Shown in pieces: positions 11,187 to 20,328 of a stretch of 64,000 nt of DNA. A program made the translations under genes and the position numbers. The stretch is from the NCBI GenBank assembly GCA_039707655.1, contig CM077670.1, positions 148,036,001 through 148,100,000 of the forward strand, read 5' to 3'. The stretch is from Elymus sibiricus. Its lineage: Eukaryota; Streptophyta; Magnoliopsida; Poales; Poaceae. How positions within the stretch are numbered: the first letter of the stretch is position 1; each line of letters starts with the position of its first letter. The notes below the pieces were generated by a model. The model saw only the letters and a program-made list of their open reading frames with translations, searched no databases and was not told the origin of the DNA.

Positions 11187-11578
11187 GTGCTAGCGTCTCT
11201 ACTATACCAAAATCTTTATGTGACGTGCTAGGTCTCACCGATATGGATGAATGTTCCCTTAACTTGCATTTAGTGGATTCAACTATAAAAAAACCTTTAG
11301 GTAGAATTAATGATGTTCTTATAATGGCAAATAGAAATTATGTTCCCGTGGATTTCATTATGCTTGATAGTGAATGCAATCCGTCTTGTCCTATAATACT
11401 TGGTAGGCCTTTCCTACGAACCATAGGTGCTATTATTGACATGAAAGAAGGAAATATAAGGTTCCAATTTCCAATAAAGAAAGGGATGGAATACTTCCCA
11501 AAGAAGAATATTAAACCACCATATGAATCCATTATGAGAGCTACCTATGGAACTAATTTGAAGGATGAAAATACTTGA
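11174..11578 (+). pseudogene. Athila-like retropepsin (protease) segment
   Basis: The open segment of 134 residues begins CDLGASVSTIPKSL. DLGAS is the catalytic triad variant seen in Athila/Tat proteases in place of D[TS]G. The typical C-terminal half follows, with PIILGRPFLRTIGAIIDMKEG near residues 75-95. Upstream it was joined to gag but is now one frame out. Nothing after 11578 codes for RT, so the polyprotein ends here. This is the usual layout of the short Triticeae Athila derivatives, which need enzymes from another element. Confidence 0.75.
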
Positions 11579-11592
11579 AAGAATGCATTATG

Positions 11593-11639
11593 CCTAGCTA
11601 GGGGCATAAAACAATTGCGCTTGTTGGGAGGCAACCCAA
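11593..11639 (+). promoter_or_regulatory. Palindrome and hairpin just after protease
   Basis: The perfect 10-bp palindrome CCTAGCTAGG (11593-11602) is followed 21 bp later by the hairpin TTGGG-aggcaa-CCCAA (11624-11639). They start 15 bases after the protease stop. I recall this block as strongly conserved in Triticeae Athila-type elements although it is non-coding. That would fit an RNA signal. Confidence 0.5.
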
Positions 11640-12795
11640 TATTTATCTTGATTGCAATTTTTATTTTTTTGAGTCACATAATTATTTCTACTGTAATGAT
11701 CGTGCTTTTATCTTTTAATTTGTGTTTGTGCCAAGTAATGCCTTTGGGATGAATTAAATGATAGTATAATTGATGCTGTTTGAAAACAGAAAGTTTTGTG
11801 CCCAGTATTTGATTTTTAGTTTATTACTAGAACGTTAGACACATCTGAAATTAATACACAGTATTGGGGTACATTTTTTACATTGTACTAATTATTCAGA
11901 ATTTTTGGAGTTACAGAAGTATGGATAAATATTCTGTCATTGCGTAATGTTCTGTTTTAGACAGATTCTATTTTTTGTGCTTGTTTTAATGAAACTATGG
12001 ATTATATCGGGGGGTATAAGTCATGGAGAAGTTATAATACAGTAGGTATTATGCAAGAACAATTATGAATGAGTTTATAACAGTACCTAAAGTGGACGAT
12101 CGATTTATTATACTAACGGATCTTACGAAGTTTCTGTTGAGTTTTGTGTGCTAAAGTTTTCAAGTTTTGGGTGAGATCACGATGGATGAAAGGAATAAGG
12201 AGCGGAAAGACCCTAAGCTTGGGGATGCCCAAGGCACCCCAAGGTAATATTCAAGGAAGACCCAAGCGTCTAAGCTTGGGGATGCCCGGGATGGCATCCC
12301 TTCTTTCGTCTACAATCTATCGGCATTTTACTTGGAGCTATATTTTTATTCATCACATGATCTGAGTAATACTCGGAGTGTCTTATGCCATAGTTTTGTT
12401 TTTATTTTAGTTTGCCACAATCATTGTTTGCTGGACACACATTTTGAGAGGGACACACATTTATCATGATTTGTTAGAATACTCTATATGCTTCACTTAT
12501 ATCTTTTGAGCTAGGGAGTTGTGCTTCACTTATACTTGTTAGAGCATGGCGGTGGTTATATTTTATAGAAATGATTGCATTATCATGCTTCACTTAAATC
12601 TTTTTTAGAGTCTTAAATAGGAAGTGGTAATGTGCACGAGTTATGAGATTAGACCAAAAAGGATAGGTATTCAAGAGTGGTATAATAAAAACTTTCAAGT
12701 AGATCACTAAATATGAAACGTATGTTTTAATTATATTGATGTCGTAATATGAAAGGGTATTGGTTCATGATCATTGGTTAGTAGAAATATCGATA
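11640..12795 (+). other. Noncoding 3' interior of Athila-like element
   Basis: AT-rich sequence without coding potential. The block at 12211-12300 carries AAGCTTGGGGATGCCC twice (12215-12230 and 12272-12287). The second copy forms a perfect hairpin, GGGATGCC-N6-GGCATCCC (12279-12300). The region ends where the Helitron begins at 12796. Confidence 0.65.
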
Positions 12796-12899
12796 TCTCT
12801 ACTCCTAAAGGGGGACTTGGTAGTCTCCGCTCCGCGATTTTTTTTCATCGGTTTTTTTCGTCCCACCCTCCTCCACACCTTCGTCCACCGGTTTTTTCA

Positions 12900-13275
12900 T
12901 CCTGTTTCGCATGCGAATAATTCCGCTCGGAGGCAGCCCCCGCAAACAATCGATCGCCACCCATGCCTCCCTCGCCCTTCTCTCTTCCTCCAATGCGGCT
13001 AGGGTTCCCAGCCCCTCCTCCGCCGCCGCCGCCACCGCCGCCGCGTGTTCCTCCATGACCTCGCCCGAGCGCCTCCCTGACCTCGTCGGGAGCAGACAGC
13101 AAGACCCCGCTGCCGTGCCTCCCTCTCTCCCTTCTCCTCATTTTCCCATCTCTCTCTATTTCTCCTCTTTACTGTGCGTCGTTCCTCTTCACAGGTGCCA
13201 CCATGTCCGCGTCATGGAGCTCGCCGCCGTGCCATCCGTGCCCCTCCGACGATGCCCTGCATTGCCCGCGTCCAG
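12900..13275 (+). pseudogene. Captured gene fragment, 5' part
   Basis: A GC-rich stretch with a CCG repeat (13016-13045) resembles the 5' region of a grass gene. An ATG at 13213 opens MELAAVPSVPLRRCPALPAS and ends at a possible splice donor (CCAG|GT, 13275). Overlapping ORFs on both strands (126 residues at 12911-13291, for example) reflect composition. I do not recognise the protein. It lies at the start of the Helitron and is followed by an ankyrin-like exon in the same orientation. Confidence 0.4.
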
Positions 13276-13346
13276 GTCCTCCAGATTCTGATTTGGGAGT
13301 CTGTTTTTTTGTGCTCGATCCTGATTTGGGCGGGATTTTTTTCTAG

Positions 13347-13486
13347 GCATCACGAGTGCGCTGGACGGCGGGAACTGCCGCGTCAAGGAGGACGCCAAGG
13401 ACGGTGGCTCCAGGACGCTGCACGCCACTGCCGGCCATGGGAGGATGCCCGTGTGCGTTTACCTGGTCGATAAGCATGTTCAGTGA
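13347..13486 (+). pseudogene. Captured ankyrin-repeat exon fragment
   Basis: After a splice-acceptor-like TTTTTTTCTAG, 45 codons stay open to a TGA at 13484-13486. The translation contains SRTLHATAGHGRMPVCVYLV, which fits the ankyrin consensus (T-x-LH-x-A-x-x-G-h-x-x-V-C-x-YLV). Plants have many ankyrin proteins with this kind of repeat. Only about one repeat is present, and the frame ends soon after, so this is a fragment and not a gene. Its place in the Helitron, in the same strand sense as its neighbours, is what gene capture produces. Confidence 0.55.
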
Positions 13487-14277
13487 TACCATACCCTTTG
13501 AGCTCCCCGAACTCTTGGCCATAGCCTCTTCCGCTTTTCACAACAAGTTAGTTCTCTCTACACTAGCATTAGTACTATTCAGTAATCACCGCTCTAGACT
13601 TCTGAATAAATTTCTATATGAGATCTAGCCGGTAATCGTGCAGGCTTTTGTCTAAAGTTTTTTCTTTTGCAATCTGGAATGTATAGTAAGTTTGAATATT
13701 ACAAAAATGGTTGGCATCTAATTTTCCATCATGTTATTTTACGCATAAGATTTGTATCTCCTTTGTAATGACTAAATGGTGAATAGACTCCTTTTGTGAA
13801 GTAAGCATCATTCAGAGATGATAATGGCTGTAGCTTGCATTGCATGTATGGTGGTGTACCCCTTGATTTAGAGAATATATTAAAATTCATTGACTTGCAG
13901 CTATGGCAATGACCAACACAGTTTTTTCACTTTCTGTTTCGTTCCCACGTTCTGGTTGGTACCGGTGTAGATTTTCTTCTTCAATAAAATACATAGCAGG
14001 CAAAGTGTCCTGTTATTATGTGCTTGAATTTTGTTGAGTAGTTGTCTAGAAATACTTGATCAGTTCTTCTGTAAGAAAGCTGAAGTTGGATATTAGGGGC
14101 TTTAACAAAGCTAATTCTTTTAAGCAATTACATTACCAAATCGGTTGCATCATCTGCACGACCCCGTTGTTAGATATATTATTCAAAGCTCTCTAAAGTT
14201 GAAAGGTTCTGAACATCATTTGTTTCTACATATCATACATCTTGGGCTTTTCATGATTTTTTTTTCTGTTTTTAAAG
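13487..14277 (+). other. Intron-like Helitron sequence
   Basis: AT-rich, no recognisable coding. A short open piece (about 13490-13543) ends in CACAACAAG and could be another exon remnant. The rest reads as intron carried along with captured genomic DNA. Confidence 0.35.
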
Positions 14278-14417
14278 ATTGTCAAGGTACATGCTGCAAG
14301 ATACTGTTGAGTTAATTATTTTCCTCGAGTCAAACGGAAATATGGAAACTGTCAAGGAGATGTCGAATGATGAATACATTCAGATACCGAGAGACATTCT
14401 AAAACGTGTTTTGGCAG
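14278..14417 (+). pseudogene. Captured exon, unrecognised
   Basis: A segment with a possible acceptor (AAAG) at about 14277 and a clear donor (GGCAG|GTTAGT) after 14417. One frame reads through, including NMETVKEMSNDEYIQIPRD and ILKRVLAG. I do not recognise the family. Codon quality and splice-like edges mark it as an exon from a captured gene; no neighbour shows that it is still expressed. Confidence 0.4.
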
Positions 14418-14507
14418 GTTAGTCCTGATCGTGCTTATTTTTAAACCCGAAATGTTCTTTATTATTGGCGGGTTCTCTATAATCCCATGTTTGTGGAGTC
14501 AATTGCT

Positions 14508-14516
14508 TAATTTGAT
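14508..14516. repeat. Pack-MULE target duplication, left
   Basis: TAATTTGAT, repeated exactly at 17408-17416. A 9-bp duplication is typical of Mutator-like elements. Confidence 0.92.
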
Positions 14517-14616
14517 GGGATAATTAGTTTTATGCCCCTAGTTGTGTATCACTCGACTGTTTTACCCCTAATTTCCAAAAGCCATCGGTTCTGTCCAAGT
14601 CACTTCGCTCCTCTTA
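14517..14616 (+). repeat. Pack-MULE left terminal inverted repeat
   Basis: 100 bp, matching the reverse complement of 17308-17407 at about 96 positions. The end motif is GGGATAATTAG. Confidence 0.92.
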
Positions 14617-14784
14617 CGCTTTTGCCCTTTGACCGTCACTTTGAAAACTTCATAACAAATTCATACTAAATCAGAAAAATGCAAATAAGATACCAAAATG
14701 TTCGGAAAAACATCACCTATATGTCAATGTCATGTGCATTCATGACAAAAGTGTTGGAAAGTGCCCATCCGAGTTTTAGCTCTT

Positions 14785-14813
14785 ACTAGTAAGCTTGCAC
14801 GTGCAACGCACGT
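14785..14813 (-). other. Helitron-like 3' end on the minus strand
   Basis: Read on the minus strand, a hairpin ACGTGC-gtt-GCACGT (plus coordinates 14799-14813) is followed nine bases later by CTAG and then T. The matching 5' end (TC start) was not found to the right, so this may be a truncated Helitron inside the MULE or a chance match. Confidence 0.4.
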
Positions 14814-16860
14814 CTCGATTTGCACATGCCTAAGTAATCCATGAAAAACATGCATTTAAAGTACACAGGATTAGATCAACAATCAGCAAAGGGTCCATAT
14901 TTTGGTCGTGAAATAAACTATGAGCAGGAATTATATGTATTAAAATACATAAACGGTTGGTAAAAAGACACATGACCACAAATAAAGGTCCAATTATGGT
15001 TGAAAAAATCGAACATAATGCTTTGGACAACAATGGCCAACCATCTTTTGACTTATTTAGACTCACTTCAAATCTCATTGTGAGATATCTTCTATAACAA
15101 GGCGCTAATGCATAATGATAAACCGGAAAGGTGATATAGAAACCAAGCAATAAATCCTCTTGTACAACACTATTGCATCTTCGTTGAAATGTCTTCACCA
15201 AGATTTTGTTCTCCGAAGGTATTAAGCTGCTCACTGGTCCGCACACAACATTGTAGAGCAATACTTTCATAGTAAATCACAATAATAAAAGACGCTTCAC
15301 AAGCATGTCTCATATTGCCATATACATTTAGTATTTAGTGCCGGTGTAAGTAAATTATAACAACAAAAGCCAGGTAAGATTACATTCATATATAATACGA
15401 CATGGTTAGTGCACCAACCCAAGAACCTATTCAGCCATGTTACTTTCATTAGTTAGCAATCTGAAATTATATATCTCAATTGAAATAAAATGCTAGTGCA
15501 CCAACCCAAGAACCCATTTATCCATGTTGACACGAACAAGCAAAAAAAAAGGTTGCTAACCCCTGAAAAATAAGTGAATTGTCCTTCCAATGTATTTAAA
15601 TCACATATTTGCTCCATTCTATTAATGTAACTTTGGCCAAGCTCAATTTTCAGGTCTAAAGTTCCAAGCCTAATGAAAAAATGCATAGACATACCTGAAT
15701 AATGGTTGCATGATGGTTGGTTAAATTAGCCAACCACTTTCTATAAAAAGATTTGGATTCAAGATGTTCTACATGAACATTTGTACTCAGTGCCCAAGTA
15801 TTAAAGAACTAATTTGCATTTTGCTACTATACACTTTCGTTCCAATAATATCATTTGTATGAATAAGAACCTTAGTTTGTTTCTTGTAGTGATTCCACCA
15901 GCTGGGTGAAAAGATCTAGAAATGACTTCACCAATGGTTAAACCAAAAAAATACTTTATGTGCCACATATAACCTGCTTCCCTGGTAAGCACAAACTTAG
16001 TAAATAGAAGATGTTTAATCTGTAGCATCATGAATTCTCGTCTTGATGTATTCCAAAAAATTAAGAATAAATGAAGGATACAGCACCATGCCTTGAAATA
16101 GCTGCAACCTATGCTGACCGGCAAAATAGATATAATCTATGGCCATAGAATTAGTGAGAAGGGCGAGATAGTGTGTTACTATGTCAATTTGTTTTGAAAA
16201 TCAGAAGCTAAATGTGTAGTCAACTAACACCATACCTCTTGCCATCAAGAATGATTGTCCACCATATTATACTTCTATAAGCATGCATGTTTCCATCAAA
16301 ATACTATACATGGGAGTCTAGAAACACATAGCCTTTGCCCATTACAATGAAGACCACGGATATAATGATCACTTTATTTGGAGGGTGACCTCAGTAAAAT
16401 TTAAGCAACATCATGAAAATCAACCAATGAGGGCTAGGATTATGAGGTAAAACTGACAAGCGAAGTACACCTTGTTTAGTAGCAAAATTCAAGATTTAAT
16501 CCATGCATGCCATATGATTTCCGATGAAATACCTTATTTAAACAAAACCATGAGCAAGGCCCCGAGAACAAAGTTGAGAAAAAGCCTGCAAAATAACATA
16601 AATAATACTAATAAGCATATTTTGCTTAGAACAAAGGCTACTATGAAGTAACATTGGAGATCAACATTTAGCCATATGTATTTTCAAAATTAACTCGTAC
16701 CTGCATAAACTATCAAAGGAACATCTTGCGCCATTGCGATATGCGGTAATAAAAATTAGAATTCAACTCCATATTCCTTTCTGCACGCTGAAAACTTATC
16801 ATTTATCTAAATCAGTAGGCTAGTCTCCCATGTACAACCAATCCGAAAAAGTACAGAGCC
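14814..16860. other. Pack-MULE interior, no gene seen
   Basis: AT-rich and without splice-supported exons. Minus-strand ORFs of 146, 79 and 107 residues (14830-16124) have low-complexity, membrane-like composition and no family signature. The words CCAACCCAAGAACC(T/C)AT and GTGCACCAACC recur at 15411-15430 and 15494-15513, a short local duplication. Confidence 0.5.
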
Positions 16861-16867
16861 AACTCAG

Positions 16868-17275
16868 CTAAATGCCGAGAACAAACAAGGGAATACATTC
16901 ATTCAAATCAATATACTCTGAGAACACATCGTGCGCCGCATCATGTCCTTGGCCAGCGGCAAAACCCCAGCGAACACCTGGGCGAGAACCAATGGCTCCC
17001 ACGGAGCACGGCTGAGAGCATGTCGGAAGCCGTCTCGCCGCTGAAGGCAGCGCGCCGCCGGTGAGGAGCATGTACAGGACCGTCCCGGCGCTCCAAACGT
17101 CAGCCTTACCTCAGGTGACACGTAGTGCGGCGTGCCCACGAGCCCCATGGGCCGGAGCGCAGTCCCCGCCGTCGACCAGCGCCCAAAATTTTACTGAGTC
17201 GGGCACGCATGGGCCCGTCGCCGCCGTCCTAGGTGTCGAGGAGCACATTGTCCGGCTTGACGTCAAGGCATATTG
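16868..17275 (-). pseudogene. Captured protein-kinase fragment (PEPC-kinase/CDPK-like)
   Basis: Read leftwards from about 17275, the pieces are DVKPDNVLLDT (catalytic loop), a degraded DFG region, VGTPHYVSPEV (activation segment, 17100-17150), then VLYMLLTGGALP and LAKDMMRRTM (sub-domains IX-XI). The order and spacing match the second half of small plant Ser/Thr kinases, closest in my memory to phosphoenolpyruvate carboxylase kinase and the CDPK group. Frames shift several times, the DFG triplet is not intact and the first half of the kinase is missing. The fragment cannot be active. It ends within 40 bp of the right terminal repeat of the MULE. Confidence 0.7.
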
Positions 17276-17307
17276 TACATTCTGTTGTTGCTTCTACCAA
17301 TGATTCA

Positions 17308-17407
17308 TAAGAGGAGCGAAGTGACTTGGACAGAACCGATGACTTTTGGAAATTAGGGGTAAAACAGCCGAGTGGGACACAACTAGGGGCATAAAACTAA
17401 TTATCCC
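17308..17407 (-). repeat. Pack-MULE right terminal inverted repeat
   Basis: Reverse complement of 14517-14616 with about four differences. It is followed directly by the second copy of the target duplication at 17408-17416. Confidence 0.92.
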
Positions 17408-17775
17408 TAATTTGATTGAGTACTTAAGTTAATGTGCATGCTTATTTTTCTAGATCGTATCTTAACTGCTTGGACTCTTCATGTACACTAAATGTGAAAC
17501 TCATTATGATTCAGAAGTGCCTGATAGCTTGTGACATAATTGATGTAGTTTATCAGCCATGCAATTTGTTGTTAGCAACATGTACCAGATTTGGGTAATT
17601 TCCATTTCAATATTGTTCTTGTTTTCAGACATTTTGTATCATACTTAAGATACTTTGGAGAGATGTCCCAGATTTATTCTTTTGAATTTCACTAATTTCT
17701 TTCCATGGCTTCAGATTCACCAGTGCATTCGTTAGTGCCATTTCCAGTTACTATTGGTGCCTATGATTTGTTCAG

Positions 17776-17952
17776 GTGATGGGGCAGCCGCCAACTTGGG
17801 ACTGCTGAAGAACGGCGACTCTGCAGGAGGGGGATGGAGTCATGGAAGCTCCTGTGCCGGCGGGAGCGACGGTTCCACAACGAGCTGGTCGTTCGTCACC
17901 TCTGAGTTGGAGGATGTCCAAGGCCAGGATCGTTCGTCACCACTGAGCTGCG
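17776..17952 (+). pseudogene. Captured exon, glycine/serine-rich, unrecognised
   Basis: The exon-like block of 177 bp is bounded by TTGTTCAG at the left and a strong donor CTGCG|GTAAGT at the right. The open frame reads GDGAAANLGLLKNGDSAGGG and continues to LEDVQGQDRSSPLSCG. It is much more GC-rich than the flanks, as expected of an exon. I do not know the family. It lies downstream of the ankyrin-like exon in the same sense and could belong to the same captured gene. Confidence 0.45.
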
Positions 17953-19131
17953 GTAAGTAAGGAATTTTCCAGAGAGTGGTGGATGAATGTTTTTTCTCCA
18001 AATGACGGTGGATGTATGCATATGTGTATTTTTGTGGCCTTTTTGTGCTTGATCCGTCCATTTTACATTATAAATTGATTGTATCGGCTGCCTCAGCGAT
18101 GATGGATTGTATTGTATCAACCCTTCTGGTTAACTGATGTTGGAACCATGGAATAAATGCTAGCATCCAGTCAGGATTTAAAAGCGAAAGCATGATCTTT
18201 GTTTAGTTATGTGCGCAAAAAAGCTCATGTACGAATCTGACTTAAATATGTAGGTGCAGTCTCACACAAAGGAAGAGAGAAGATAACTTGATGCCAATGA
18301 ATCGTGAATGGAAATAAAAACACCAGACTAAATTATGTACTCTTTCTTCCTAGCTTAAATTATTGATTGAGATGGTACTGCACCATGTTATTCTAATTTT
18401 ATACACTTCTTTTTGCCCAAAACTATATTAATTGGTTCTTAGCTTCCTAAAACTTAGGAGTATTTTATCTTTCTCATACATTTTAATTCATTTTTACGCA
18501 GGCTGAGATAATACTGATGCTCAATCCAGATCTAGATGTCTCATCTCTGAACATTTGAAATGTTGAGTAGTCCATGGAAGCTTGCCTAGCCGCTTTCGCG
18601 CAACATTATATCTTTGGACGTTTGCACTTTTGTGGCTCTAGACATGAGCTTCCTTATATGGTAAGAAAATGATGGTCGAGAGCTCCATTCAGCTTGCGGT
18701 ACAAAATAATCTCCCATATTTATTAAATTTTCTTGCTTTGGCATGTTACTTTATCTATATTTGAAATAGGATATTCTTTGATATGTAATTTTAGGAAATA
18801 GTTGGTTTTCAATCCTTTTGCTTTCTATCCTGAAACTATTAAAGTTGAGAAACTGAGATTCAGAAGATGCAAAACCGCCTGATACAATGGCTACTCTAAT
18901 CAATAAAATGAGTTACATATATAATACTAAGTTCTCTCTCTATATATATGTTCAGAAACTATGTTGATTAGGCTACTTATATGCATTGGAAAACTATTAG
19001 ATTCCTTGCTGCATTAATATTGGCATCCATAGTTACCTCTTTGTATATATTTAAAATGTAGATAAAATGTATATATCCTCTAGCTCTCATGCACTTTAGT
19101 CGCTCTTTTCTCTTTATGTTGTATCACCAAT

Positions 19132-19183
19132 GATGAGAGAGAGAGAGAGAGGGAGGGAGTGATGGAGAGGGAGAGAGAGAGGT
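19132..19183 (+). repeat. GA microsatellite
   Basis: Interrupted (GA)n / (GGGA)n purine tract. Confidence 0.8.
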
Positions 19184-19883
19184 TTAAATGATTGTATCCG
19201 TACCAGTTTCATGTTTTCATGCATGACGTTATACTACATAGAAAACAGTAACTTCGTGTGGGTTGTTTATACTTTTTTTTGCGAAAGGTGTGGGTTGTTT
19301 ATACTAAATACTTCTATATTAATAACATGATAATCTACATGTATCAATTGTTTATGCCCATTACTTGCGTACACACTATACCATAGTATTCTGGCAGTGT
19401 GCCCTATAAAAGAAAGCATCAATGCATATGATGCCTTATATCTCACTTCTTGCTTTACATGTGATTTTCTACGTTCAAAAGGTAACATGAGCACCTTGAT
19501 TTCCTATCTGTTTAGACACATATTTCTATCATGAGTTATTTTTCAAACATCCACAACTCCTGCCTCTTAGTTAATACACTGTCTTCCTGAAGCTTCCCAA
19601 AGATAGTACATGTTTAAAATAGTTTATGTCTTTTAGTTTTATAAGCTCCCTAAAACTAAACCACTTTGGACTAGGTGTGCCTGCCTGCTTAAAAATGTGA
19701 GCTACTTTATGTAGATATTGTTTTTTTTCTCATCAGTCTTAAGTATTTCCTCTAAATTGATGTGAAATTTTGTGCATTCCCTTTTTGTTCGCGCATTCCT
19801 TTTTTCAATTATCTCGGATCCTTGTCAGAATTGTGACCCATATTGTAGAATAGATATAAAAAAGCTGGTTGACATTGTATATA

Positions 19884-19964
19884 CTCCCTCTGTAAAGAAA
19901 TATAAGAGCGTTTAGATCACTACTTTAGTGATCTAAACGCTCTTATATTTCTTTACAGAGGGAG
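19884..19964. mobile_element. Stowaway MITE (Thalos-like)
   Basis: The 81-bp element is an almost perfect palindrome. It starts CTCCCTCTGTAAAG, ends with the reverse complement, and is flanked by TA on both sides (19882-19883 and 19965-19966). This is the structure of Tc1/Mariner-derived Stowaway MITEs. The sequence recalls the Triticeae Thalos family. Confidence 0.92.
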
Positions 19965-20242
19965 TACTATTCAATCAACCTTATCTTATTCTAAAGATTA
20001 TGTGTGTCAGTTTTGATTGTTGTTTTATCTTCTCCTTTTTTCTAAATTCAGCTTTCAAAACCGGTTTATGCATAGATGATGACTGCTACAACTCAAAGTA
20101 AAGACTTTTCTATCTGAACCTAATTAAAGTATTCTGGTGATATGGTGGCAAAGGCACTAGCAAGTATCTAATGCATATACATGAGTTTATATTATTTATC
20201 ATATTCACATCCTAATATATTCATGATTTTTTTGCATTGTAG

Positions 20243-20328
20243 AGTGCTAGTGCGCTACATTGCAGAGAAAGCATTGAGAGAATGCTTTGTTGGGATGATA
20301 GACAGGAATAATCAATCCTCATTCCAAG
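20243..20328 (+). pseudogene. Captured exon, unrecognised
   Basis: The 86-bp block lies between an acceptor (TTTTTTTGCATTGTAG) and a donor (CCAAG|GTTAG). One frame is open and reads VLVRYIAEKALRECFVGMI. The clean splice-like borders argue for a real exon of a captured gene. I do not recognise the protein. It is in the same sense as the other exon fragments of the Helitron. Confidence 0.45.

Larger units (their letters stand above)
8742..12795 (+). mobile_element. Athila-like non-autonomous Gypsy element, 5' half
   Basis: The element consists of an LTR (8742-10263), a primer site (10275-10292), a gag remnant, a protease and a long 3' noncoding region. Reverse transcriptase, RNase H and integrase are absent, so it would depend on an autonomous relative. 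At 12795 it is interrupted by a Helitron and resumes at 34091. LTR start, primer site and the motifs after the protease are characteristic of the abundant Triticeae Athila-type families (Sabrina/WHAM group). The exact family name is from memory and tentative. Confidence 0.8.
14517..17407. mobile_element. Pack-MULE (Mutator-like element with captured kinase fragment)
   Basis: The terminal inverted repeats are 100 bp long (14517-14616 and 17308-17407) and differ at about four positions. They start GGGATAATTAG and are flanked by a perfect 9-bp duplication. No transposase is encoded, so the element is non-autonomous. The interior holds AT-rich sequence and, near the right end, a minus-strand fragment of a plant protein kinase gene. 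This is the definition of a Pack-MULE. It inserted into the Helitron between captured exons. Confidence 0.9.
17953..20242 (+). other. Helitron sequence between captured exons
   Basis: AT-rich and intron-like. It contains a GA-rich simple repeat (about 19132-19183) and one Stowaway MITE. No convincing ORF or terminal repeat was seen otherwise. Confidence 0.4.

Noticed and set aside
12805..13141. Glycine-rich minus-strand ORFs
   Set aside because: They arise from the CCG repeat on the plus strand.
14830..16124. Minus-strand ORFs of 146 and 107 codons in the MULE
   Set aside because: AT-rich, hydrophobic, no homology that I recognise, and no splice or promoter context.
13213..20328. A working host gene made of the Helitron exons
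   Set aside because: Frames stop early, the ankyrin exon covers about one repeat, and large insertions interrupt the order. Fragments only.
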